A stretch of 29,670 nt of DNA from contig JBCAQO010000092.1 in assembly GCA_039111635.1 (NCBI GenBank), positions 1 to 29,670 on the forward strand, written 5' to 3'. Positions 1 through 8,957 of this stretch are shown here, in pieces (the stretch's first letter is position 1; each line of letters begins with the position of its first letter). The notes beneath the pieces were generated by a model. It saw nothing but the letters and a program-made list of their open reading frames with translations, made no database searches and had not been told where the DNA came from. This DNA is from Heterobasidion occidentale. Lineage: Eukaryota > Basidiomycota > Agaricomycetes > Russulales > Bondarzewiaceae. Made by a program: the position numbers and the translations under genes.

Positions 1-1304
1 GACGAGGGCCCAGATGAGTAAGTGATATACTGAACCTTTCTGATTGTATCTTCAGCATGCATTGACCCCTCACAGAACTCGCGAACAGCTCAGAGATGGC
101 CGGCTTGAGATGAAACCAGGGTATTGGCCCCTTTTGTGTTATGACGAATCACTTTTAGATACATCTCAGCTATCGAAGGGGCTTTTTCGGAGCCATTACT
201 TAGTCCAGGTTAGTCGCTCATTTAGTTTTGTCTGCAATGCCGGCGACATATCTTTTAGGTTGCCCGGAAAATCTTTACATCGGGTGTCGTTGGGGAGGGT
301 AAAGCACGGGGTGCCCGGCCCAATAATGCAAATCTACATTCAATGACCTCGATGACTTCAGAGATATTGGCATATGTTGTTGTACAGGGAAGTCTTCTTA
401 TCTTGCGTGCATTCTGATGCATCTAATCTCATCTAACAGGCATATTTTGCCGTGAGCCAGTCGTCCTTCTGGACGCCAGACAAGGGATTCAAGTATCAGA
501 AATTCTATTACAAGATTATTGAAGTGCTCGCACGCAACGATGCCTGGCGCAAAGAGGTTATGTGCTTTTACAATGAGTAAGTTTGTCATCACTGTGTCGA
601 TTCAATTGAGGGCTCACAAGACAGAAAATTATTTGGGAACCGCTCGGGGAACACGGATCTGTTTGTTACTGGCGAGAATGACAACAATAGCGACAGCGAC
701 AACGACAGCGATGATGACCTTGGCGAGATATGCCTGTCATCTGATGCTGATTTCATGGATCCCGTGTAAGTCGCATGTTCTGACAAAGCTGCGAACACTG
801 CCACTGTTGTTCTTGCTCATCATGACGCTTTGCTAAGTGCTGCTTCTCTTGCCAGTGCCACGCCTTCGACTACTGCTGCTTTGGTGAATCCTAGTACCTC
901 AAAAACGGACACTCTCCCCGACAACAACATTACCCTCTCGGACATGAGTATTTCTCTGGCTCCAATGCCTGAACTACATGGTTTTTTCCTGCTCTTTATG
1001 AGTGTTGTACCCTATCAAGCTTACACACCGTCACACAGCACCGGCAGAGTCCTTGGAAGCAAGCTCGTCAACTATGCGCACCGCCTCTCCAGTAGATCTC
1101 TTACCTCCAAGCTCTCCTCTCTCGGATATCCATGAGGCTCTGCCTGCAGAGCCCAATGCTATGCCTGTTGCCACCGTTGACTTGGTAAGTGATGAAAGCG
1201 ATGAAGGGCCGAAGAGGAAGAAACAAAGGGTAAACAAGGCAACTGTGAGCAAGGTACCTCCGAAGTACCGTGTGAAGATTACACGGTCAAAGAGAAATAT
1301 ATGA
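1..1304 (+). CDS. DUF6698-family protein, 3' part (5' end outside the window)
   Basis: Spliced model: exons 1-17, 76-208, 259-387, 440-576, 625-765, 856-947 and 1039-1304, all in phase. The product has the run I associate with basidiomycete DUF6698 proteins: LRDGRLEMKPGYWPLLCYD, GLFRSHYLVQ, KIFTSG, NANLHSMTSMTSEILAYV, then an aromatic helix and FYNEKLFGN. After the domain come an acidic Asn/Asp/Ser stretch (about 660-740), a Ser/Thr-rich linker and a basic C-terminus with PKRKKQRV, a likely nuclear localisation signal, ending at TGA 1302-1304. Function is unknown; nuclear location is inferred. The intron between 387 and 440 starts GGAAGT rather than GTAAGT; an alternative GT at 382 also keeps frame but drops two residues. 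The neighbouring protease gene is convergent. Confidence 0.72.
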
Positions 1305-1828
1305 TAGGTCTGTACATCTGCATACAATCTATCGCTTGCATCTACTCACCGGTACTTGTATCTAGTCTGGACCTTTTTTCACGTATTCGTGCTCCCAACC
1401 GACGCAGTGCTTGCAATTCATTTGAGGAATTACTGCCGATTACAACAACTTAGTACTTATTCTGTTTCATTGCAACTTTTGGACCCCTCTCCTGTATTTT
1501 GTAACCTCCCACTGTGCTGTAATCAATTCTATGTCTTATTGTGATTAACCAACCTGATGCGGCATATTTTGTGCATTCTATATCATTGCAATATGCTGTG
1601 ACCAATACAACTCCTCGGCCTCACTGTACTCACACACAACTCATGACAAGCACCCTAAGTGCTCTAATTAATTACAATGGCAACTTATCTGACAATAGGC
1701 TGCAACTCCACACCTAACTCTTGCAATAGTTGTCGTGAGTTGTAATATTTGTCACAAGTTGTAATAGTTGTTGCAAGTTACAATGCGACATCTGAGTGTT
1801 GCAATAAAAGTCAGACAGCCGCGAGCCA
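1305..1828. other. Intergenic spacer between convergent genes
   Basis: This AT-richer spacer separates the stop of the DUF6698 gene from the stop of the Ulp1-like gene on the other strand, so it holds both 3' ends. I see no coding exon. Its only clear structure is the 19-bp tandem repeat listed separately. No convincing terminator or polyadenylation signal can be singled out by eye. Confidence 0.6.
1721..1796. repeat. Degenerate 19-bp tandem repeat, four units
   Basis: Four successive 19-base units start at 1721, 1740, 1759 and 1778. Each begins with TTGCAAT, TTGTAAT or TTACAAT followed by a TTGT-rich half (for example TTGTAATAGTTGTTGCAAG). The units differ from each other at a few positions, so the array is old or loosely maintained. 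It lies in the spacer between two convergent 3' ends. Confidence 0.6.
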
Positions 1829-3856
1829 TTATCGAGGATGGGGGCGTACACGGAATATTATAGCAATGCGGCACTTGCAAGCGCTCAAAATAGGTTGCGA
1901 TTCCCGTACAGTTTTGTTGATGTCGTTGATCGACGAGGAATCCACAACCTCTTTTTTGGGTTTTTTGATGGCGAGAGTATCGTGACGGTCTGACGTATCA
2001 TCCTCGCTCCGGGCGTGTTTCAAGATGTTGGCAGATTGCTTGAGACCAGTGCCAACCCGACATGGGACTCCAGGAGGCTCTGACACAGACGTACGGTTGT
2101 GGTTGACCAGGCCAAGAGACGAGCACCCCGAAACGCTAGCGGGAGGAGCACCGGTGCGTCGATGTGTTTGCGAGGCTAGCGCGCGCACTTCCATGGCATA
2201 CTGATCATGGGCAGGTGAGTTTTTGGTTCCTGTCGATGTATTAGCGGTTGAGGTCGCGTGTTGATCACCAATGAAGACTGAATCCGACACTTGTCGGTCG
2301 ACACAGAGACGACGCAGTGCAGGTTTCGGCGGCACTTCAACCAGCGCTCTTACACTCTCCTGTACCACGACCGGATGTGTGGCACAGGAGGTATCGTCGT
2401 CATCCACAGGCAAGACTATCTTCCGCAAGCTTCCATCTGGAAATGTGAGCAGGTCGCTCATTCCAGCTGGGATACCGCATGCGGCGAGCTTGGAGTCCAC
2501 TGCTCCTACATCGGGGAAAGCCAGAGACTGTACTCAGGTCAGTGTTATGGCACAATCATTCCACACGCGCAGGAAATTAACATACCATGTGCTCCCCGGT
2601 GAGGCGATTGAACCAGCGCGCTCTTTCCAGCCTTCCAGTGACAGGCGACATCAGTTCGTCGCCCATGATGAGGTGCGCAATCGCATTTGCGGCGAATATC
2701 CCGCAAGAAACCATGTCTTCTTGTGTGCCGCGTGGTAGGATATCCTCTGCGTCACGGTAGTCGCGTCCAAAGCGCGCGCGAACCCACCAATGGATCTTCT
2801 GCTTGACAGTACGTGGGACCATCGACCCCCTGTGCGCGAGGCTGTCGACTTCATCCCATGCAAAATTAGTGACGCTGCAAGCCAGAGGTATGTAGAATAC
2901 TCACAATATGTAATAGTCTCAGTCTGATGATCAGTTTGTACCACAATGAAGTGCTTGAGACTCGCAACGAAGATGGGAAAGAGCAGGCGCTTTCGCGTCC
3001 GCTTGAGTTTGTCCTCAAGGCGCAAAACGAACCGTCTGAGGTTACATCGGTCCTCGAAGAATGCGGGTGTGTCTGCCATGCGAATGGCATCCCAGAAGGA
3101 CAAGCCCACCACCTCGTACGCCGAAGCCAGTTCCATCGAGGCCTGTTCGTCCATTCGATCGAGTATCCAGCCCACCATCATGTTGACCGTTGTGGTGTTC
3201 ACCATTCCATTGGAAAGGAGAATTCCAAGGTCGTATGTTGTAGTATTTTGAAGTGCACCGCGTATGTTAGTTTCTTGATTCCATGACATTGAGCTGAGAT
3301 GGGTTAATGCCCTCTTATGCTCTTTTTCTCCCGCAGAACCCAATTCGCACATATGCAACAATTCATCCACCCACTGCATCCGTGCGCTCCATCCTGCCTT
3401 TTTATCTAGCGCGTCGTGCATGTGATCCCAGTATGTGGTCACATACAAGGGTAAGTCACTATCATGATACCCCGGGTCGCGTATTGATGTGGCACCATCG
3501 AGGATGGCTTGACGAACATAGCCTTTTGCCTTATCCGCAAACAGGCGAGAGGGGATGATGTTTCAACTCGCAAGATGATGAACGGCTCGGTCCGGAGCTG
3601 TCTTCGAGAAGTGGGACATGACATCGGGAATGATTAGACCTATGCTTCTTTTCGGAAGGGTAAGCGATAGAAGGCTGGGTATGGGAATAGAGGGGTGAGG
3701 AAGCAGGGTTGTGTGTAGATCGGGCGGTATGGTGAGCGCAGAGGTTATGTAGTCGGCTAGCCCTTCAGGAATGTCGATGGTAGGATATTTTTTTCCGACC
3801 GCAATCCAGTCCTCCTTTCGGAAAATTGAGTTGGCATTTAGGCAGGAAGTATCCAT
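1829..3856 (-). CDS. Ulp1/C48-like cysteine protease with one in-frame stop
   Basis: The start is ATG at 3856-3854 in a strong context (ACCATGG). Exons on the minus strand are 3856-2905, 2848-2586 and 2527-1829, with introns of 56 and 58 nt in phase, giving about 637 codons. The middle matches the Ulp1 (SUMO protease) catalytic fold: His in LKHFIVV, Asp in FDSLAH (formed across the first intron), Gln in GTQED and Cys in VSCGIFAANAIAH. A long N-terminal region with WDAI and NTTTVNMM motifs resembles expanded Agaricomycete C48 proteins. The C-terminus is low-complexity with a basic KKPKKE patch. A TGA at 3565-3563 interrupts the otherwise continuous first exon, so the gene is either broken or spliced there by a weak intron. 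Removal of a ubiquitin-like modifier is inferred from the family. Confidence 0.75.
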
Positions 3857-4085
3857 GGTAGGTTTTGATGCTATGAGTTGACTCGCAAAGTGAAGGATAA
3901 AGAGAAAATTGAAAGAGGGGTTAGGAGCTCTTGAATTTGGTACTAATGTCTTAAATTTCAGCCTTCAGGCAGCCATTGGCTCTCACCGAGACTTTTTACC
4001 GCTCTCAATGTAGACTGATAGGCCATTACAAAATAACTATTTCGTACAAAATTATCTCAAATTAGGCCGTGAGAATCCTCCAGAT

Positions 4086-4240
4086 CCCCGAACGGGATCA
4101 GACCTCGAGCCAAACCCTGCTGGTACCCCCGGATTGGGATCGGACGTCCACGCCAAATCTGCCCTACCTATCCCCGAACATGGATCAGACCTCGGCGCTG
4201 ACGCGCCTCGTTTATACCCGAATCCGGATCGGACCTCTGG
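4086..4240. repeat. Minisatellite of about 41-45 bp, four diverged units
   Basis: Four units recur around the core CCCCGNNNNGGATCRGACCTC, with cores starting near 4086, 4127, 4172 and 4216. Spacing is 41, 45 and 44 bp. On the plus strand one frame reads P-x-x-D-Q/R-T-S at each unit, but I do not take this as a gene: no intron-exon context or family match supports it. The array abuts the left end of dispersed-repeat copy A. Confidence 0.6.
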
Positions 4241-4289
4241 CATGGTTGACGGGGGTCCTGCTGTCGACGGTCGTCGCCCATTGCTCGAC

Positions 4290-5870
4290 GTTTTCCTCCT
4301 CACACTCTTTGCTTGCGTCGTCGGCTCATCTCAACAACACAGAAATCTCCATTCTTCCATCCTGCTTTGCTGTCAAGTCACCCAGACTAAATTATGCACC
4401 ATAGCAAGGCCGACACGCCATCGCCGTTCACGAGGTCTTTAGAGAGGGAAGCTTCGAGGCTTCGAGCTGCTTCGAGAGGAATTGCTGGAGAATGATGCAG
4501 AGATAACAGTGTAGTACATGGTGTGACGCTTCATCTTGTTCAAGGCAGCATTATCACCGTAACTACCTTCCTCGCGTCTCCTACGCCTTGCGTCCGCACA
4601 ATTCTGACCCTCTCCGTCGTTATCCTCATGTGCGTCATCCTCCATTGCTACCGCTCCAGTCGTTTCCCATCTTTCCCCGGCTCCCGGGAGCTCATACCTC
4701 CCCCTGATGTTGATAAGCAACGCATCGGCGAGCCAGATCGACGCGGATCCTCGACCGCCGATCCTACTCCCAAATATATCTAACGCGACTCCAACGCGTC
4801 TGTTCGTCGACATCGCCCGGCGGTAAGTATATATCCTAATCTGGTTTACTATCGCCCTGCTTATGACTCTCCACACCGTCGGTCCCGTCTGCTCCCGAAC
4901 CACAAATTGTACGTTTGACTCCTCGTGCGCTGACGATTCCCTCCTCGTATCTCTACCAGTCTCCTCCGTCCTTCGAATGCATATACCCAGTAATCATGCA
5001 CTCGGACAATCTCAGTGATGTCATGGGCTTGTACGGAACACTGGCCTCGACCGCATCCAGCTGGACCCGACCTGCGACGATCTGCCTGATCCCTCCGCCC
5101 TCCGCCGTGCGGATCCCGCTCTCGTCTGGGCCTGAATCGCGAAGGTGATCGTCCACCCTTCTCGTTTTGGATTGCGCTTCCAGGGCCGATTCGCGCCAGA
5201 GTCTTCTGCATTGCAATTCGGCCGACAGTCTGAGCTGCAAGATGGCTTTATAACGCCCAACTCAAGAAAACTTTCCATACCGTCGAGTCTCAGCCCATCT
5301 CGTTTCTCCGGTATACGGAGGACGCGTTTGTTCTGATTACAGAAAACGTCTATCGTGGAAGCCATTCTGCATTCCTCCCTCGTGTTTATCTTTTCCAGTC
5401 TACATCTTGAATCCTCCCTTTCTGTTTGAGGATTCTCGATTTGGTTATGCCGTCTGCGTCGTCGGACTCCCGGTGAGTCGCATGGAGCTAGGCAATGCAG
5501 AATACCTTGCATTGCGTGTGTCTGATCGATCAAGATGCTAGATCTTTGCGAGCTTCACGCCTTCTTCACCTTATCGGCAGCGCAGCATGCGGCAATTTCT
5601 CTCTGTTTTTCGCTGTTCGGAGTTCCTTCATTACGGCGCTCAGCAAGTCCACGATGACCTTTCCGGATCTACTGTATCCAGTGCTCCTATCTTCCCACCT
5701 TTACATGGCCGTCAATACGAGATCGAAATGTGCGTGCTCTATATTACTCACACCAGTTCTTGAGTTCGGGTTCACGTACGTTTTTCCTCGTGCGTCCGGA
5801 TTTTGCAAGTTTTCAAAGCTAGTTTATAACTCCGTCCCTGCTTGTGCCGTATCTCAGAGCAACAGTCAGA
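4290..5870 (+). repeat. Dispersed repeat, copy A (possible decayed LRR/F-box-type gene)
   Basis: This stretch aligns by eye with copy C (18700-20500) and partly with copy B (14850-15540). Shared anchors are TTTGCTTGCGT near 4308, GAATTGCTGGAGAATGA near 4480, GGCTCCCGGGAGCTCATA near 4680, GCTTCCAGGGCC near 5175, CATGGAGCTAGG near 5480 and GGCCGTCAATACGAGATCG near 5707. No reading frame stays open through it. Around 5540-5600 one frame reads M-L-D-L-C-E-L-H followed by a hydrophobic stretch, matching MPDLRELHISF in copy C; this resembles the leucine-rich part of fungal F-box proteins, but that is a weak inference. Similarity to the other copies ends near 5865, where the zinc-finger unit begins. 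Confidence 0.6.
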
Positions 5871-6510
5871 ACCGGACTGCTTATGAGTAAAAGCGGCACC
5901 ACCAATCGGTTTCTGGCCTTCAAAAGAAACGAGGCTTAGTCGAGAACAAAGGACTGGGTGAGAGAGAGGTACGTAGCCGGCAAGTCTTCGAATTCCTAAA
6001 AGGATTGCATTTTCTCTACCGGCTAATCATTTGCACAATCCAAGAATGGTTTGAAGGATGCGTGCCCTGAGCGGTAGACAACGCGTTTGGAAACGAGGCG
6101 AAAAGGTCTGAGAAATATGAGTGTCAACGGCGGCCTCTAGACATTGGATGGAGGCTACAGAAGACACACGACGTCAGGTGTACCGGTTATCAGTCGCTTA
6201 TCACCATGCCGTACTCAGAGGGCTAGCTTCTGATGTGAATATGATAAGGAAGGACGTACTTGAAAAATGGCAACGTCCCATTGTCGTGTTCGCGCTTCTG
6301 CTCGCCGCACGGGGAGGCACGAGGATCGAACAATGGGAACTGATCCGTATCTGACTTTAAACAACGAAAATTGAAGATCGGCAAGGACGCATGGCTTCCG
6401 CCACTCACCTAACGCGTTCAGCCAATCGTGAAACAGATAGGGAAGCCAATTTGGGTTTGTGAGGCAAGGCGCGAGAAGCAGTCGTGTTCGCCACTCCCTG
6501 CACGGGCTCG

Positions 6511-6519
6511 CATAAAAGC
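6511..6519 (+). promoter_or_regulatory. Candidate TATA box of the zinc-finger gene
   Basis: CATAAAAGC lies about 70 nt upstream of the proposed ATG at 6589. The duplicate unit has CTTAAAAGC at the equivalent place (16937-16945) and surrounding sequence is well conserved. Transcription initiation here is inferred. Confidence 0.4.
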
Positions 6520-6588
6520 TGGGAAAGCAACTTGGGAAAGTTAAACTCCCATTTCAACTGTTACCCACTTGACCATCGACACGAGCCT

Positions 6589-7554
6589 ATGACTTACCCC
6601 AAGAACTCGTACGAGACGTTCCAGCTAGAGGGAATTGTTCCCTCGGCATGGCAAAGACACCTAGCCCGAGCCGACGCCTTCCCCTACGGCAACCAAGCCT
6701 TGGCCAAAAGCCATCCAGCAGTCGAGGAAATAGCCTCGCGTCAGTCCGAGTCAGAGGTATGGTTCGATTTGCAGACCTGCGCGTTGACCTAACCCGCCCT
6801 CAGCCGCAGGGCGTGACAGCCGAGTCATATCGACATATCCAGGTGGCGTATAGTGCTTCGCGCGGTGAGCAATCCTTCATACTCACCGCACTGTTGCTTG
6901 CTTACTCTGAACATAGCATCGGAGGTTCTGGTGGGTTCATGCTACCCGCCTTCTGACCACCCAACCCCGCACTACGTGGGGTATGCTATGGGGATGCCAG
7001 TCGAAGATCCCGACCCGCCCGCGCACCTTGCCCACAGCAAGGCGCCGCTGGTTATGCCCACACCCCGCCGGGCTGTGATCGGAGGAGCCGAGGCCATCCT
7101 CGTACCCTCTCGACCGCAATGGCGGCCAACTCTAGCTGAGCTAGAGCGTGCGATGATGCGCTCATCGCGCGCCCGTAGGGGTTCCGAGGGTTATACCCTC
7201 AACCAAACAACAATGACATCAAGAACGACTGCCCGCAGAGATGCTTCTGCGGACCGCATCATCCCAGAGGCTGTCAAGGCATCTGGCCGAGGGCGCTCCC
7301 TGGAGCCACCTCAACAGGTACAAGAGTCGGGGGAAGGTCTCGAACAGACCGCACACGGCGCCGCCCGCCCTAGCTGCAACGAGTGCGATGTGCAATTCCG
7401 TCACATCCACGAGTTGTGGCGGCATCTGCGCGAAACAAAGGCGCATGGCGGGGCCAGGTTTCGGTGCGATGCCTGCAAAAAGGCATACACTCGCAAGGAC
7501 GCGCTCAGAAAGCACCAGAGAAAAAAGCACAGTGCGATATATGCTCGAAGGTGA
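6589..7554 (+). CDS. C2H2 zinc-finger protein (intact copy)
   Basis: Exons 6589-6756, 6810-6864 and 6917-7554, with introns of 53 and 52 nt in correct phase, encode about 286 residues. Start MTYP is preferred because the duplicate unit has a stop in frame just upstream of its own MTYP. Two C-terminal zinc fingers are visible: residues 228-251 (C-X2-C-X12-H-X6-H, CNECDVQF...H...H) and 258-279 (C-X2-C-X12-H-X4-H, CDACKKAYTRKDALRKH). The first has an unusually long His-His spacing. The N-terminal two thirds is Pro/Ser/Arg-rich without a domain I recognise. A role as a nuclear DNA-binding regulator is inferred from the fingers. It lies inside the duplicated segment and has a damaged paralogue at 17015-18122. 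Confidence 0.72.
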
Positions 7555-8008
7555 CGAGGGTGCAGTTGGCGGTGAGCAGTGACGAGGGTGAGTTTTACAG
7601 AACTTACTCGTCCCACCCTCCCCATTCTTATCGATCGTTCCCATTATTGCGTCCCAGACCATCATCTGCAACCTGAAGGTGCCTACTTCCGCGTCCGAAT
7701 CGATCCGTCCGCGCGATGACCGTCTACAAAGTTTGAACGGGGCTTGTCTCCGAGCATGATCTATGGGAGACAACAATTTTATGAACTTTTACTCACATAC
7801 ATTGGCCCAAATGTCTCCAATATATCCTGTTCTCTCTGTGACTCTCATTCTACGTGTTGGGGAAAGATGAACATGAGCAGATGTGTTGTGGATTATAGGC
7901 TGCGATCTGCTGCGATGACGAGAAGAAAGCGCCGGGCCGGGCAGTGTCCGCTCATGACACTCACGACGCTCAGTCGTGGCCACAGCGGCAGCGTCTAGCG
8001 TGCCATCT

Positions 8009-8957
8009 CACTGCCATCTCCCAGTTTGATTGTTCTCTGGATTTTTTGGTTCTATAACATCGACAGCCATACAATCCATCTTCAAGCCGCGTCTGGGCGT
8101 CTACTTTTCCCCTATACTTCATTTGCGCTCAACCTGATCCACCTCGAATTCTTTATTATGCGCCGCTCCCAAGTCTCATCGCTATGCGGAGAGGACCGTG
8201 ATCGTCGGAAAATGCAAGTGTGTATGCCTTTGAAGCAGCGCACTCTGTCAAAGTCCATCATTCCTTCGAGTACATCCGCAACAAGCTCTGCGCCGTCAGT
8301 GCAGGCTATCCTTGGAACGCTTCTGCAGACTTCTGGAATTTCTCCACATTTCATTCTATCCCTGCATCGCCAGCTATCGCCAAAGGTGGGACTGTGTCCG
8401 TGGACATCATCCTGTCAAGATTTCGAAACCCGAAAGCACCCCTCTTTGCACGCATGCATACCACGATCATATCTACTGTTTCCGCGCATCGTTCTAGAGC
8501 TTGGTATCATATGAACAGAACCAGTACTGTGGACAAAGGCGATACTGAACATCCCATCAGGCGCCCCGGCTGTGCGCAAAGCGCCGACATGACAGTGATC
8601 CTCATTCGTTCGAATCTTCCTTCACTCGTGAGTGGTACGAGATAGGACACAGGAAGGCGGTGACTTACCAAAGGCTGGAAATGGATCGATCCTTGGCTCG
8701 ACGGGTTGCGCATTTCCTTTATTTGATGCCTCCTAGCGCTATGTGATTCGCCTGGTTTCCAGTAGGTTCATAGAACTTATCAAAGCTAACAATAGGTCTC
8801 CTAATATCATAGCCTTTCCTAGGATCGTGACTAGACTTCAAGAGGTCAAGGCATCCTTGACACAAGGCAGATTGTGTCTCTCTTTCGTCTCCTCCTTCAT
8901 CCGACATCTCTCGCAGAGTGATATCAAGCACATTTCTCCTAAAAAATACTCTACGAG
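8009..8957. other. Spacer with no firm gene
   Basis: Between the end of the zinc-finger unit and the next gene I find no recognisable domain. A plus-strand open frame (8220-8645, listed separately) and a minus-strand frame of 87 codons (8719-8982, with C-X2-C) both have plausible amino-acid composition, but neither matches a family I know. The last part must include the promoter of the gene at 8958. Confidence 0.4.
8220..8645 (+). CDS. Hypothetical small ORF, 141 residues
   Basis: An uninterrupted frame starts with ATG and ends at TAG 8643-8645. The product (MYAFEAAHSVKVHHSFEYI...) has ordinary composition, with no signal peptide, transmembrane segment or motif I recognise. It may be one exon of a longer gene: an upstream frame (from 8158) ends nearby and could be spliced in. 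Without conservation or transcript data I cannot tell it from a chance frame. Confidence 0.22.
   Translation: MYAFEAAHSVKVHHSFEYIRNKLCAVSAGYPWNASADFWNFSTFHSIPASPAIAKGGTVSVDIILSRFRNPKAPLFARMHTTIISTVSAHRSRAWYHMNRTSTVDKGDTEHPIRRPGCAQSADMTVILIRSNLPSLVSGTR

Larger units (their letters stand above)
5871..8008 (+). repeat. Duplicated zinc-finger segment, unit 1
   Basis: This 2.1-kb segment is repeated, direct orientation, at about 16300-18622. It starts at GGACTGCTTATGA (5873) and similarity stops at AGCGTGCCAT (8008). It holds promoter, gene and 3' flank of a C2H2 zinc-finger protein. I see no terminal inverted repeats, no convincing target-site duplication, and no transposase. It could be a segmental duplication or a cargo of a mobile element whose ends I cannot define. 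The right flank contains GC-rich GCCGGGCCGGGC, expanded in unit 2. Confidence 0.75.

Noticed and set aside
4439..4903. 154-codon minus-strand frame in copy A
   Set aside because: It has no recognisable domain, and the matching stretch of copy C is not open in that frame.
7219..7776. A 185-codon minus-strand frame across the zinc-finger exon
   Set aside because: It is antisense to the zinc-finger coding sequence. In unit 2 the equivalent frame is only 75 codons, as expected of a shadow.
5871..8008. The duplicated zinc-finger segment as a DNA transposon with inverted ends
   Set aside because: I compared the first and last 30 bases of both units and found no terminal inverted repeats and no matching target duplications.
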